From positions 124,001 to 188,000 of the forward strand of contig NZ_PDJU01000001.1 in the NCBI RefSeq assembly GCF_004116455.1: a stretch of 64,000 nucleotides of DNA, written 5' to 3'. Position numbers and translations under genes: made by a program. This document shows positions 33,771 to 44,122 of this stretch, piece by piece. Every line of letters begins with the position of its first letter. Position 1 is the stretch's first letter. The notes beneath the pieces were generated by a model. It was not told the origin of the DNA, ran no database searches, and was given only the letters and a program-made list of their open reading frames with translations. The DNA is from Arcobacter sp. F155. Lineage in GTDB: Bacteria > Campylobacterota > Campylobacteria > Campylobacterales > Arcobacteraceae.

Positions 33771-34826
33771 TTATCCTAAAAATAATCTATTAATATCGTT
33801 ATATATACCAAGAAGCATTAGTGAAGCTAAAATTACCCATCCCATGATAGTTAAATACATAAATACTCTATCACTTGGTTTTCTTCTTGCAATAATCTCA
33901 TATAGGTTAAACATAATATGTCCACCATCAAGAGCTGGAATAGGAAGTAAGTTTAATACTCCTAAGTTAACAGAAATCAAAGCAGTAATTGCAAGTAGGG
34001 CAATTATTGATGATTCACTTGCATCTGAGATAACTTTTCCAATAGTAATCACTCCACCAATTTCACTACTTGGAATTATTCCTTGAATTAGTTTTTGAAC
34101 TCCTAAGAAAATCATTTTAGATGATTCAACTGTTTTATCCCAAGCAAAAGAGATAGCACTTATTGGGTCATGGTAAATTGTTACTACTTTTGGCGCAGGA
34201 GAGATACCTATCATTCTTTTTTTGATATTTTCCCTAAACATATTTTGTGCATCAGAGATATGAGGATTAATAACTTTAGAAATAAGTTGTCCATCTCTTT
34301 TTATATAAAATTGTAAGGCACCATTTGTAGAAGTGATAGTTTCACCTATTTGTTCCCATGTTTTAACTTCAGTGTCATTAATTCTAATAATTTCATCACC
34401 AGCTTTAATTCCAGCTTTAAGAGCAGGAGAGTTTTCTTGAACTTTTCCTACAGTAGGGCTTAAAGAGTTTGCACCTGCTAGGGCAATTACAAAGTATAAA
34501 ATAGCAGCAAGAATAAAGTTTGCAAAAGGACCTGCAAAAAGTATAACTATTCTTTGCCAAGGCTTTTTATTGTTATATGAGTCACTTCCATCTTCATGAA
34601 GACCAGGTTTTGTATCATCTTGACCTTTCATTTGAACATAACCACCAAGAGGAATTAAAGCAATTTGCCATCTTGTTCCTCTCCATACTTTAGAGTAAAT
34701 TTGTTTTCCAAATCCAATTGAAAAAACATTTACAGTTACTCCAAAGTATCTTGCAGCTAAAAAATGTCCTAACTCATGAAAGAATACTAAAAATGAAAGT
34801 ACAAGTAAAAAAGTTATAGTACCCAA
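33771..34826 (-). CDS. rseP: Site-2 zinc protease RseP
   Basis: The 351-residue intramembrane metalloprotease has HELGH (residues 17-21) in the first membrane helix for zinc, a single PDZ domain (about 118-190, with VGKVQENSPALKAGIKAGDEIIRIND), and the NLLPIPALDGGHI motif (about 292-304) that supplies the third zinc ligand. A final pair of helices follows. It cleaves membrane-anchored anti-sigma factors or signal-peptide remnants. It lies between pgsA and yggS in the minus-strand operon. Confidence 0.94.
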   Translation of the reverse strand: MGTITFLLVLSFLVFFHELGHFLAARYFGVTVNVFSIGFGKQIYSKVWRGTRWQIALIPLGGYVQMKGQDDTKPGLHEDGSDSYNNKKPWQRIVILFAGPFANFILAAILYFVIALAGANSLSPTVGKVQENSPALKAGIKAGDEIIRINDTEVKTWEQIGETITSTNGALQFYIKRDGQLISKVINPHISDAQNMFRENIKKRMIGISPAPKVVTIYHDPISAISFAWDKTVESSKMIFLGVQKLIQGIIPSSEIGGVITIGKVISDASESSIIALLAITALISVNLGVLNLLPIPALDGGHIMFNLYEIIARRKPSDRVFMYLTIMGWVILASLMLLGIYNDINRLFLG

Positions 34827-34841
34827 TTGTTTTCCTTATGG

Positions 34842-35384
34842 TTATATCTTATAGTAATCTCTTAAATATTCATATCCAGAATATAAAGTTAAAATTACTG
34901 CAATCCATAAAAGTGCAGTTGCAAATGGCCAGTTCATAATTAAGAACCCTATAGCAATCATTTGAACAACAGTTTTAATTTTTCCTGCCATTGTAGAAGC
35001 AACACTTTTACCTTCACTTACAGCAACAACACGAAGTCCTGTGATAAAAAATTCCCTTGAAAGTATTAAAAATACTGCCCAAGCAGAAGCTCTATCAATA
35101 ATCATAAGACCAATAAATCCAGCAAGCATTAACATTTTGTCTGCAAGTGGATCTAAAATTGCACCTAATTTTGTCATTTGATCCCATTTTCTAGCAATAA
35201 AACCATCAAAGAAATCAGTAACAGATGCAATTACAAAAATTAAACCAGCAAAGTAATCAAACCAAGAAGGGTGCCAAGAAGCAAAAAGAGAAAAGTCTCT
35301 TTCCACTAAGAACCATAGCATTAGCGGGGCTAATGCTATTCTGAAAAGAGCCAAAGCATTTGGTAAGTTTAAGGCTTTAGACAT
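34842..35384 (-). CDS. pgsA: CDP-diacylglycerol--glycerol-3-phosphate 3-phosphatidyltransferase
   Basis: The 180-residue membrane enzyme makes phosphatidylglycerol phosphate. The CDP-alcohol phosphotransferase motif DGFIARKWDQMTKLGAILDPLADK (about 61-83) is complete with its aspartates. It begins with LNLPNALALFRIALAPLML, the typical first helix, and has about six membrane helices. It shares one base with the enoyl reductase stop upstream and is followed 15 bp later by rseP. Confidence 0.94.
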   Translation of the reverse strand: MSKALNLPNALALFRIALAPLMLWFLVERDFSLFASWHPSWFDYFAGLIFVIASVTDFFDGFIARKWDQMTKLGAILDPLADKMLMLAGFIGLMIIDRASAWAVFLILSREFFITGLRVVAVSEGKSVASTMAGKIKTVVQMIAIGFLIMNWPFATALLWIAVILTLYSGYEYLRDYYKI

Positions 35385-36163
35385 TATTTAAACGTTGTCC
35401 CGCCATCAACGATTAGTGTATGACCTGTAACCCATGAAGCATCATTTGTACATAAGAAGTAACAAGATTGTGCTAGGTCTTCAGGTTGACCAATTCTATT
35501 TAATGGAGAATATTCAGCAGTTTTAGCTTTAACTTCTTCATAGTTTGTAAATGCTTTTAAAGCATCTGTATCAATAGGACCACCAGATACTGCATTTACT
35601 CTAATATTCATCTCTCCAAGTTCTGTTGCAGCATATCTAACCATAGCTTCTACAGCTGCTTTATTTGTACCGTGACCTGAGTAGTTTTCAATATATACTA
35701 AGTTTCCAGTAGAAGATAAAGAAACAATAGCTCCTCCACCAACTTTTTCCATTCTTTTAGCTGCTTGTTGTGCACCACATACAAAAGCATTTACTGTTGC
35801 AGTATAGATATTATTTAATCCTCTAGGTTTTAGTTTCATAAATTTACCATATCCACCAACAACAGCTCTACCATAAATCATTGCATTTGAAATAAAGAAG
35901 TCAACTCTATCAAAGTCTTTATCAATTTCTAAAAATAATTCTTTATATTTTTCTGGTTCTAAAACATTAAAAGGATATGCTTTACATTTAACGCCAAATT
36001 TTTCTTCAACATCTTTGCATATATTTTCAGCAATTTCTGAATTAGAGTTATATGTAAAAGCTACATTTACACCATTACTTGCAAATTTATATACACACTC
36101 TTTACCGATACCTTTTGTACCACCAGAAATTACTAAAGTTTTACCTTTCATTTCGTTACTCAT
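35384..36163 (-). CDS. fabL: FabL-type enoyl-ACP reductase
   Basis: The 259-residue SDR protein is predicted to catalyse the last step of fatty-acid elongation. The NAD(P) motif is GGTKGIG (14-20). The active site reads ENYSGHGTNKAA, that is Tyr161 and Lys168 with the Y-x6-K spacing of enoyl-ACP reductases instead of Y-x3-K of ordinary SDRs. The following RVNAVSGGPIDTDALKAF and C-terminal TLIVDGG closely recall B. subtilis FabL. It sits between dapA and pgsA in a lipid/cell-wall operon. No FabI-type protein is seen elsewhere in the window. FabL enzymes are typically less triclosan-sensitive than FabI. Confidence 0.83.
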   Translation of the reverse strand: MSNEMKGKTLVISGGTKGIGKECVYKFASNGVNVAFTYNSNSEIAENICKDVEEKFGVKCKAYPFNVLEPEKYKELFLEIDKDFDRVDFFISNAMIYGRAVVGGYGKFMKLKPRGLNNIYTATVNAFVCGAQQAAKRMEKVGGGAIVSLSSTGNLVYIENYSGHGTNKAAVEAMVRYAATELGEMNIRVNAVSGGPIDTDALKAFTNYEEVKAKTAEYSPLNRIGQPEDLAQSCYFLCTNDASWVTGHTLIVDGGTTFK

Positions 36164-37050
36164 TATTTAATCACCTCATAGTTTTTTAAAGTTTCTTCTA
36201 ATTTTTTCATTGTTTCTGCACTTGGTACAGTTAAAGGAAGTCTATACTCTAATGTATCTAATAATCCTGCAATATACATTGCTGCTTTAATTGGAATAGG
36301 ATTACTTTCACAGAAAAGTACAGAGTTTAGAGGAAATAAATCCTCATTGATTTTTTTTGCAGTTGCAAAGTCTCCGTCAAAAACAGAGTGAACAAGCTTA
36401 GATTTTAAATTAGGTAAAATATTAGCTGTTACAGAAATATTACCTTTACCACCACTTGCTAAAATAGGGAAGTCAATACCATCTTCACCTGATACAATTA
36501 CTAAATCTTTTCTTTTAGATTGTAGCTCAACGATTTTTTCTACTGAACCACTTGCTTCTTTGATTGCATAAATATTTGAAATATCATCATATAATCTTAC
36601 AATTGTATCAGTCTCAATTTCTACACCTGTTCTTCCAGGTACATTATAAAGCATAAATGGAATCTCAACAGAGTTTGCAATTGCTTTATAGTGTTGGTAT
36701 AAACCTTCTTGTGTTGGTTTATTATAATATGGTGTAACAGATAATAGTCCATCTGCTCCCACTGATTGTGCGTGTTTTGCAATATCACAAGCTTCATGTG
36801 TAGCATTTGAACCAGCACCAGCTATAACCTTAGCGTTTGTTCCTTTACAAGTTGCAACTGCTACAGAGATACAGTCTTTGTGTTCAGCATGTGATAAAGT
36901 AGCACTTTCTCCTGTTGTTCCCACTGGAACAACTACATCAATACCTTGTTCAATTTGTCTTTTAATTAGAGATTCGTATTTTTCTAAATCTACTTTTCCA
37001 TTTTTAAATGGTGTTATTAAAGCGGTCATTGCACCAGTAATAATTTCCAT
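36163..37050 (-). CDS. dapA: 4-hydroxy-tetrahydrodipicolinate synthase
   Basis: The 295-residue TIM-barrel enzyme condenses pyruvate with aspartate semialdehyde for lysine and diaminopimelate. [16 protein letters not shown] at the N-terminus, [49 protein letters not shown] with the catalytic Tyr, and YAIKEASGS with the Schiff-base Lys are all present. It shares a base with fabL downstream and follows the M16 peptidase by 20 bp, as in Campylobacter. Confidence 0.96.
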   Translation of the reverse strand: MEIITGAMTALITPFKNGKVDLEKYESLIKRQIEQGIDVVVPVGTTGESATLSHAEHKDCISVAVATCKGTNAKVIAGAGSNATHEACDIAKHAQSVGADGLLSVTPYYNKPTQEGLYQHYKAIANSVEIPFMLYNVPGRTGVEIETDTIVRLYDDISNIYAIKEASGSVEKIVELQSKRKDLVIVSGEDGIDFPILASGGKGNISVTANILPNLKSKLVHSVFDGDFATAKKINEDLFPLNSVLFCESNPIPIKAAMYIAGLLDTLEYRLPLTVPSAETMKKLEETLKNYEVIK

Positions 37051-37070
37051 ATATTTCTTCCCTTCGTAAA

Positions 37071-38399
37071 TTATTTTTCTTTTTTTAATATAACTGTTGT
37101 TGAATTTTTCTTTGTTAAATATTTTTTTGCAACTTTTGAAATATCTTTTCTTTTCAGTTTTTCAATATTCTCTTCATATTCAAAAAGAGGTTTAACATTT
37201 CCTCTTACAAAGTAACTACCATAAAGTGAAGCTACAGAGCTTGAATTTTCAAGTGAAAAAATAAAATCAGCTTTTGTATTTATCTTAATTCTTTCAACTT
37301 CTTTTTTAGTTATTTTTCCATCTTTGATGTTTTGAATGATTGTATCAATCTCTTTTTTTACATCTTTTGCTTTGATTCCCTCATTACAAACAGCTACAAA
37401 AAGAAAAACACCTGGGTCTGTTAATTCTAAGTTATAAGCATAAACAGAGTTAACTAATCTTTTTTCATCTACAAGTATTTTTTGTAAATATGAGCTTTTC
37501 CCAGAACTTAGAAGTTCACTTAATGCACTTAGTGCAACTTGATCTTCATGTTTATAGTTTGGAATATGATATGAAACAGCAAGCATTTCAACTTGGCTAT
37601 CTTTATAGATAGTAATATTCTTTTCACCATCTTGTACAGGTTCTACTGTATGAATAGTCTCAGGAATCTCTTTTTTGTTTTTAATATTTGAAAAGTACTT
37701 TTCACTAGCTTCAAAAACTTCTTCTTTACTAATATCACCAGCTACAACTATAACTGCATTTTTTGGTTGATAATATGTAGAATGGAAATCTTTAATATCT
37801 TCAATTGTCCAGTTTTTGATGTCTTGTGTAAATCCAATAGGAGTCCAGTGATATGGATGATAGATATATGTGTTATTAAATAGTCTATACTGTAAATATC
37901 CCATTGGGTTATTATCAGTTCTCCATCTTCTTTCTTCTGCTACTACATCTCTTTCTGGTTGAAACTCTTCATCTTTTAATGTTAAATTTTCCATTAACTC
38001 AGCAAAAAGCTCTAAAGACTTGTTCATGTTTTTTGAACTTGATTTGATGAAATATTTTGTGTAATCAAATGATGTTGAAGCATTATTAACTCCACCAAAA
38101 CCTTTTACAACTTCATCAAATTCACCAGCTTCTAAATTTTTTGTAGATTTGAAGTTTAAGTGTTCAAGCATATGTGCAATTCCACTTTTACCCATAACTT
38201 CATTTCTACTTCCTACATTGTAGAAAATATTTGTAGAAACTACGTTTGAACCATTGTCCATCGGTATAGCAACAATTTCTAGGCCATTATCTAATGTTTT
38301 AGTATGATATTTTAATAAACTATTAGCCATTAACTCTCCCGTAAAAATAATGAATAGTGAAAAGCATGTTATAAATAATCTAAACTTTTTTATACTCAT
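37071..38399 (-). CDS. Exported M16-family zinc peptidase
   Basis: The 442-residue protein has a hydrophobic signal (about 8-26, ending ELMANS). The inverted zinc motif HMLEH (in [17 protein letters not shown]) and the downstream Glu in [14 protein letters not shown] match the pitrilysin/M16B class. Two homologous halves are expected, and only the N-terminal one carries the zinc site. It is conserved in this position next to pyrD and dapA in Campylobacterota. Its substrate is unknown. The family acts on short or unfolded peptides. Confidence 0.92.
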   Translation of the reverse strand: MSIKKFRLFITCFSLFIIFTGELMANSLLKYHTKTLDNGLEIVAIPMDNGSNVVSTNIFYNVGSRNEVMGKSGIAHMLEHLNFKSTKNLEAGEFDEVVKGFGGVNNASTSFDYTKYFIKSSSKNMNKSLELFAELMENLTLKDEEFQPERDVVAEERRWRTDNNPMGYLQYRLFNNTYIYHPYHWTPIGFTQDIKNWTIEDIKDFHSTYYQPKNAVIVVAGDISKEEVFEASEKYFSNIKNKKEIPETIHTVEPVQDGEKNITIYKDSQVEMLAVSYHIPNYKHEDQVALSALSELLSSGKSSYLQKILVDEKRLVNSVYAYNLELTDPGVFLFVAVCNEGIKAKDVKKEIDTIIQNIKDGKITKKEVERIKINTKADFIFSLENSSSVASLYGSYFVRGNVKPLFEYEENIEKLKRKDISKVAKKYLTKKNSTTVILKKEK

Positions 38400-38417
38400 A
38401 TCTTTTCCTATTTTTTT

Positions 38418-39476
38418 CTATTTTAAATCTGAACCAATTACTTCAGAAATGCTATTAAATCCATCTTTTTGCATAAGTTCTAAAATCTCTTCATTGATTT
38501 TTCTAACCATTGAAGGACCTTCAAATACAAGTCCAGAATAAGCTTGAACAAGTGTTGCTCCAAGCTTTAATCTTTTGTATGCTTCTTCTCCTGTTGAGAT
38601 ACCACCAACAGAGATTAGAACTGTTTTTCCATATAACTCTTTTGCAATTTCAGCAAACAGGTCTCTAGACTTTTCTTTTAAGCATTCACCACTTAAACCA
38701 CCAAAGTCTTGACAGTTTGGTACAAGTGAATAATCAATTGTTGTATTTGTAGCAATAATACCTGCAGCTCCTGCATTTACAGCTGTATTACATAATTCAA
38801 TTGCTACATCAACTTCCATATCAGGAGCGATTTTTAGAAATATTGGTTTATCTGTAAGCTCTTTAGCCATACCAAATAACTCATTGATAAACTTTTCATT
38901 TTGTAAATCTCTTAAATTAGGAGTATTTGGACTAGAAATATTTATTACTAAATAATCACTTGTGTCTTTAAACTTTCTAATTAAAGCTTTATAATCTAAA
39001 AGAGCATGCTCTTCTGGTGTTGTTTTGTTTTTACCAATATTAGCACCAACAGGAATAGTAAAAGGATAAACTTTTTTTAAGTTCTCTAATACTTTTGCAG
39101 AACCTTCATTGTTAAATCCCATTGCATTTTGAACTGATTTTTGCTCAGGGTATCTAAACATTCTTGGTTTAGGATTTCCATCTTGAGCTCTTGGAGTCAT
39201 TGTTCCAATTTCAGTAAAACCAAATCCAAGTGCAGGCATAGATTTAATCATAGTTGCATTTTTATCAAAACCTGCAGCAAGTCCTACTGGGTTTTTAAAT
39301 TCAATGCCAAAAACTTCTTGTGTAAGTTTTGGGCTCATCACAAAATTTTTCTTTACCATATAATTATTAAGCAATTTACAGTTAGGTAAAACTCTTAATC
39401 CATACTCTCCCAAATGGTGAGCAGTTTCAGGTTGAAACAAAAATAATATTTTCTTTAATGTGTTATAGGTAAACAA
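38418..39476 (-). CDS. pyrD: Quinone-dependent dihydroorotate dehydrogenase (class 2)
   Basis: The 352-residue FMN enzyme oxidises dihydroorotate for pyrimidine synthesis with electrons to quinone. The N-terminal helix segment (about 1-45) for membrane association is present. GIEFKNPVGLAAGFDKNATMI, GFTEIGTMTPRAQDGNPKPRMFR, VINISSPNTPNLRDLQ with the catalytic Ser, and IISVGGISTGEEAYKRLKLGATLVQAYSG are diagnostic. It is the first gene of the pyrD-M16-dapA-fabL-pgsA-rseP-yggS run. Confidence 0.96.
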   Translation of the reverse strand: MFTYNTLKKILFLFQPETAHHLGEYGLRVLPNCKLLNNYMVKKNFVMSPKLTQEVFGIEFKNPVGLAAGFDKNATMIKSMPALGFGFTEIGTMTPRAQDGNPKPRMFRYPEQKSVQNAMGFNNEGSAKVLENLKKVYPFTIPVGANIGKNKTTPEEHALLDYKALIRKFKDTSDYLVINISSPNTPNLRDLQNEKFINELFGMAKELTDKPIFLKIAPDMEVDVAIELCNTAVNAGAAGIIATNTTIDYSLVPNCQDFGGLSGECLKEKSRDLFAEIAKELYGKTVLISVGGISTGEEAYKRLKLGATLVQAYSGLVFEGPSMVRKINEEILELMQKDGFNSISEVIGSDLK

Positions 39477-39537
39477 ATATTTCCTTTTTTATGAAATTTC
39501 AACATTTTATCTAAAAAGTATTGAAAAAAACTTGATA

Positions 39538-41247
39538 TTAGATATTTGCAAGATTGTAAAGTCTTTGATACTCTTTACAATTATTTAATAACTCTTCTTC
39601 ATTACCTACACAAACTATTTCACCTTTTCTAAATACGGCTATTTTATCAGCATTTTTAATTGTGCTTAATCTATGTGCAATAACAAAAACAAATCTATCT
39701 TGAGATACTTCATCTATAACTTCAGAAATAATAGATTCACTCTCATTATCTAAGGCTGATGTTGCCTCATCTAGTATAAGAATTTGAGGGTTTTTATATA
39801 ATGCTCTTGCAATAGCAATTCTTTGTCTTTGACCACCACTTAAGTTTGTCCCAAACTCATCTAAAGTAGTGTGAATACCATTTTCAAGTTGTTCTACAAA
39901 ATCAAATGCATGGGCTTGCTTTAAAGCTTCAATTACTCTTTCTTCATCTAACTCTTCACCATATGCAACATTTGAAGCAACACTATCATTGAAGATATAA
40001 ACTCTTTGAGTAACAACAGAGATATTCTTTCTTAAATCTTTAATACAGATATCCCTAAGACAAGTGTCATTAAATAGAATCTGACCTTTGCTTGTATCAT
40101 AAAATCTAATTAGAAGATTAATTAGTGAAGATTTTCCTCCACCACTATCTCCAACAAGGGCAACTTTTTCACCTCTTATAGCATTTAGTTTAATATTTTT
40201 TAAAGCAACAAAGTCATCATACTTTAGTTCTACATCTTTAAATTCAATTGTTTGAACCTTTGAAGGAATATTTTTTTCACCTGTCAAAATAGTAGGTTTA
40301 ATCTCATAAACAGAAAGAATTCTTTCATGGGCAGCAATAGCACTTTGAAGTTTATTATAGATTGTTGATAATCTTTTAATTGGTGCATAAAGCATAAAAA
40401 GTGCTGCAATAAATGACATAAATGTACCTGTTGTCATTTCACCTTCTATTACTAAACTACCACCATAAACTATAACAATAGCTGCTGCAATAGCACCTAA
40501 AAACTCCATTAAAGGAGAAGTTAGCTCTGATGTTTTAACTGATTTTATATTGATATCAAAAAACTTTTTATTGTGTTTTTCAAATTTGTCAAGCTCTGTT
40601 CTTTCTGTTGAGTTTGCTTTTATGATTTCAACATTGTTGAAAATTTCACTTAAATGTGATGTAATATCAGAAGCTTTTTCTTGAGATCTAAATGAAAGTT
40701 TCTTCATCTTTTTTGCTAAAACTGTAAGTGGATAAATAGCTAAAGGCATAACTACAAGTCCATAGAATGCTAGTTCTGCACTTTGATAAATAACAACACC
40801 AATTAAAGCAATAATTGTTAAGAACTCTCTAATCATACCTGCTATTTGACTTGATACAGCAGATTGGATTTTATTAATATCATTTGTTACTCTTGAAATA
40901 AGCTCTCCACCATGTTTCTTTTGGAAAAAGTCTATATCTAAAGTCAAAATATGTGCAAGTAGTTTATCTCTAACAACTCTGATTATATCTTGTCCAATAT
41001 ATGAAGTGTAGTAGATTTGAATATATTTACCAACACCTTGTGCCGTTTGTACAACAATTAATAAAATTGGTACTATATAAAGCATTTGCTGGTCTTTTTC
41101 AATGAAAACTTGGTCAAGTAAAGGTTTTACAATATAAGCAAGTCCAGCACTTCCTCCTGCAACCCCTAAAATACCTATTAAAGCAAAAAATATTTTTAAT
41201 TTGTAGTTTTTATAATAAGGTAAGTAATATTTAAAAAATTGTTTCAT
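39538..41247 (-). CDS. ABC exporter, fused permease and ATPase (MsbA-like)
   Basis: The 569-residue half-transporter has six membrane helices in the first about 310 residues and an ATPase domain from about 335. Walker A is GDSGGGKSS, the signature NLSGGQRQRIAIARAL, Walker B ILILDEATSALD, and the H-loop AHRLST. The family includes lipid A/multidrug exporters. MsbA-like lipid flipping is likely given its place near lipid and cell-wall genes, but the substrate cannot be read from sequence. MurJ, the lipid II flippase, is encoded just upstream. Confidence 0.9.
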   Translation of the reverse strand: MKQFFKYYLPYYKNYKLKIFFALIGILGVAGGSAGLAYIVKPLLDQVFIEKDQQMLYIVPILLIVVQTAQGVGKYIQIYYTSYIGQDIIRVVRDKLLAHILTLDIDFFQKKHGGELISRVTNDINKIQSAVSSQIAGMIREFLTIIALIGVVIYQSAELAFYGLVVMPLAIYPLTVLAKKMKKLSFRSQEKASDITSHLSEIFNNVEIIKANSTERTELDKFEKHNKKFFDINIKSVKTSELTSPLMEFLGAIAAAIVIVYGGSLVIEGEMTTGTFMSFIAALFMLYAPIKRLSTIYNKLQSAIAAHERILSVYEIKPTILTGEKNIPSKVQTIEFKDVELKYDDFVALKNIKLNAIRGEKVALVGDSGGGKSSLINLLIRFYDTSKGQILFNDTCLRDICIKDLRKNISVVTQRVYIFNDSVASNVAYGEELDEERVIEALKQAHAFDFVEQLENGIHTTLDEFGTNLSGGQRQRIAIARALYKNPQILILDEATSALDNESESIISEVIDEVSQDRFVFVIAHRLSTIKNADKIAVFRKGEIVCVGNEEELLNNCKEYQRLYNLANI

Positions 41248-41286
41248 TATAGTCCTATATTTTGTTTTAAAAAGTTAATATTATAT

Positions 41287-42594
41287 CTAAATTTTACTAA
41301 AATACAATGTTTTAAGATTTTTTAAACCAAACTCTTTTAATGTAAGTATTAAAAGAATAAAACCACTAAGTGTACTTGCAAAAGCAAGTCCAGCTGCACC
41401 ATATGGTTTTATAAGAAGTAATGAAAATACAATATTAAAAGCCAATGCTTTCATAGAGATTTTAGCAGCTAAAAATTGCTTTTCATGTGAGTAAAGCCAT
41501 AGTGAAAAAATCTTTGCTAAACCATAGGGTAAAAGACCAATTAAATACATTGTTAAAATAAGTGCAGTATTTGTTGTATCAGTACTACTAAAAGCTCCTC
41601 TTTCAAATAAAAGCCAAATAATTTCATTGTCAAAAACTATTCCTATTAAAGTTGCAAGAGAAAGTAATCCTATAAGTATGATAGAAGATTTTTTCATAAG
41701 TTTTAAAGCTCTGTTTTCATCTTTGTTTTTTATCGCTTTTGCAATCATAGGAAATAGGGCAACCGATGTTGCAATAGCAAAAAGAGCAAGGGGAAGTTGA
41801 AAAACTCTATTTGCATAATAAAGGTACGAAATTGAACCACTAACTAAGAATGAAGCAAGCCAAGTATCTAAAAAAGCTGAGATATGAGCAGTTGAACTTC
41901 CAAGTGTTGCCCCAAAGAAGCTTTTATAAAATCTATTCTCTTCTTTTTTCTTGTGTTTTCTAAAAGTGAATATTTTACATAGATTATATTTTTTTACAGC
42001 AAGAAGATGAACTAATACTTGTAAAAATCCACCTGCTAATACACCATATGAAAGGTAAAAAGTGATTTCATATTTCTCTAAATCTTTAGATATTAAAAGT
42101 GCTGCTATAAGTGCTAAGTTTAATAAAGCTGTTGAAAAGGCTGTAGTTGCAAAATGGTGTTTATACTGTAAAAGTGCAGCCATAAATGTTACTACAAAAA
42201 TAAGTGGTAAATAGTAAAAATTTATTGCCACTAGTGGTGCAGCTAGATTTATGGTTTGTTCATCAAAACCTAAAGCAATAGCTTTTGTAATAAGAGTTGA
42301 AAACAAAGTTACTACAAGGGATAAGAAAATCAAAAATGCGAACAGTTGCAAAAATATAATTGAAGAGAATCTAATTTTATATTTTGATTTTGCATAAGAA
42401 GGAATAAAAGCTTGTGTAAAAGCTCCTTCTGCAAATATTCTTCTAAAAAGGTTTGGTAATTTAAAGGCTACAAAAAAGATATCTGAATAGATATTTGCAC
42501 CTAAGATTGAAGCAGTTAGTAAATCTCTTATAAATCCTAAAATCCTAGAAACTAAAATACCACTACTGTTTGTAAATATTGACTTAATTAACAT
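41287..42594 (-). CDS. murJ: Lipid II flippase MurJ
   Basis: The 435-residue MOP-superfamily membrane protein starts with KSIFTNSSGILVSRILGFIRDLLTA and includes DIFFVAFKLPNLFRRIFAEGAFTQAFIP, the conserved MurJ N-terminus. The YYANRVFQLPLALFAIA segment is also typical. About 12-14 helices are expected. It translocates the peptidoglycan precursor lipid II across the inner membrane. Its start overlaps the end of the nuclease gene by 11 bp, implying coupling. Confidence 0.94.
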   Translation of the reverse strand: MLIKSIFTNSSGILVSRILGFIRDLLTASILGANIYSDIFFVAFKLPNLFRRIFAEGAFTQAFIPSYAKSKYKIRFSSIIFLQLFAFLIFLSLVVTLFSTLITKAIALGFDEQTINLAAPLVAINFYYLPLIFVVTFMAALLQYKHHFATTAFSTALLNLALIAALLISKDLEKYEITFYLSYGVLAGGFLQVLVHLLAVKKYNLCKIFTFRKHKKKEENRFYKSFFGATLGSSTAHISAFLDTWLASFLVSGSISYLYYANRVFQLPLALFAIATSVALFPMIAKAIKNKDENRALKLMKKSSIILIGLLSLATLIGIVFDNEIIWLLFERGAFSSTDTTNTALILTMYLIGLLPYGLAKIFSLWLYSHEKQFLAAKISMKALAFNIVFSLLLIKPYGAAGLAFASTLSGFILLILTLKEFGLKNLKTLYFSKI

Positions 42595-44122
42595 ATATTA
42601 TATCACTTTTATTAAATACTACTAATTGAATTTTGTTGACATAATATCCTAATTGTGCTCTTTTTATAATAATAGAAGAGCCATTTTTAGGAATAAAACT
42701 TTTATTTTTGAAATAAATTGCTATTTTTTTATTATCAAAATATAAATAGCCTTTTTTGTAGGTACCCTTTATATCTGTTATTATCTCATTTTGATTTTTT
42801 ATATTAAATAAATTTAAGTCTTTTTTATAAAGCTGTTTATACTCTAAAATTTTTCCATTGTAGTTTACTATTTCAAAATCAATAACTTCTTTTAATCCTT
42901 TGAATGTTTTTATTTGTTCTATCTTTAAATCATAGGAGAAACCTTCGCTTAAGTTCTCGATATTTTTATAGATTAAGATTGCTCTACTGTTTTTTTGTTT
43001 GATTATTGCAAACTCTTGGTGTTTTAAAAGAACAATACAGTTTTTTAAAGTAATTGATTCATTGAGCTTTTCTATTTTGTATAGGTCTCTTATCATCTTT
43101 ATATTTGGAACTTCTATTTTTTTTTGAGGCTTAGTAGTGAACTTTGCTATGATAGGAAGATGGTCAGAATACCCAGTTCCTTTTTGGACTCTATTTTTTA
43201 CTTGCCATCTATTTATTCTTTTGTTTTTATACAGATATTTTGGTTTAAATACTTTAAAACTATTTTGTTTATATATAAACCCTTTTGTATCAAACATGGA
43301 AATAGGAAGTAGAAAATTATCAGCAGTTATATTTCTTCCTCTAAATTTACTTGAAAATCTTTCAGGTATGTTTAGTTCAAGCCAAGGGTTATAGTGAAGT
43401 AGTTTTGAAGAGTCTTTCATGTCATTTACTGTTACTAAATGATTGTTTATAAAACTGTTTAAAACATGATTTATACCAGTTACCCCATTTGTATTATTTA
43501 ATCTTTTTTCATAAAAAATTGTTTCATATTCATTATAGTTTGAGTTAAAATCACCTAATAAAATATAGTCATAATCTCTTGGAAGATTTTCTAATCTATC
43601 AAAAAGTTTTTTTGCAAACTTTATACGAAAACTCTCTGCTACTCTTTTTGATGGCCAGTGATTATTAAAGATTTTGAACTCATTGTTGTTTAATTTAAAG
43701 GTTGTTTCTAAAATAGGTCTGTATATTTTATTAGAAAATTTTATATTAATAGCTTTTTCATCTACTATTTCAATTTTACTTAAAAAGCCTAATCCAACAC
43801 TTGCATTTGAATATTTACTAAAAGATATATATTTATATCTTGGAAGTTTTTTTTGAAGAAGTTTTAGTAGTTCTTTATTTTCAATCTCTTGCAAAGCAAC
43901 AATATCTGCATCTAAATCCTTTAGAACTTTTACAATATTATTTAGTTTTATTTGAAAGGTTTTTTTATTCCAGTTAGTGTTTGTATTGGGTTTGTACTCT
44001 TTATACTCTGTTTTGTTATAGTTTAAATCAAAAAAGTTTTCTACATTATATGAAGCTAGTGAAAACTCTTTAGCCAACAGTAGTATGGGTAAGAAAAATA
44101 AAAAGGTAAAAACTCTTATCAA
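42584..44122 (-). CDS. Secreted endonuclease/exonuclease/phosphatase-family nuclease
   Basis: The 512-residue protein starts at TTG (44122) with AGGAG upstream. Its signal peptide is about 17 residues (LFFLPILLLAKE). The EEP domain (about 20-320) has SYNVENFFD, DIVALQEIEN, the IFNNHWPSK pair, YILLGDFNSNYNE and the late YSDHLPI catalytic His. About 170 further residues (345-512) are beta-rich and may be an OB-type nucleic-acid binding domain, as in extracellular nucleases of the ExeM kind. It probably degrades extracellular DNA. It overlaps murJ. Confidence 0.85.
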   Translation of the reverse strand: MIRVFTFLFFLPILLLAKEFSLASYNVENFFDLNYNKTEYKEYKPNTNTNWNKKTFQIKLNNIVKVLKDLDADIVALQEIENKELLKLLQKKLPRYKYISFSKYSNASVGLGFLSKIEIVDEKAINIKFSNKIYRPILETTFKLNNNEFKIFNNHWPSKRVAESFRIKFAKKLFDRLENLPRDYDYILLGDFNSNYNEYETIFYEKRLNNTNGVTGINHVLNSFINNHLVTVNDMKDSSKLLHYNPWLELNIPERFSSKFRGRNITADNFLLPISMFDTKGFIYKQNSFKVFKPKYLYKNKRINRWQVKNRVQKGTGYSDHLPIIAKFTTKPQKKIEVPNIKMIRDLYKIEKLNESITLKNCIVLLKHQEFAIIKQKNSRAILIYKNIENLSEGFSYDLKIEQIKTFKGLKEVIDFEIVNYNGKILEYKQLYKKDLNLFNIKNQNEIITDIKGTYKKGYLYFDNKKIAIYFKNKSFIPKNGSSIIIKRAQLGYYVNKIQLVVFNKSDIIYVN

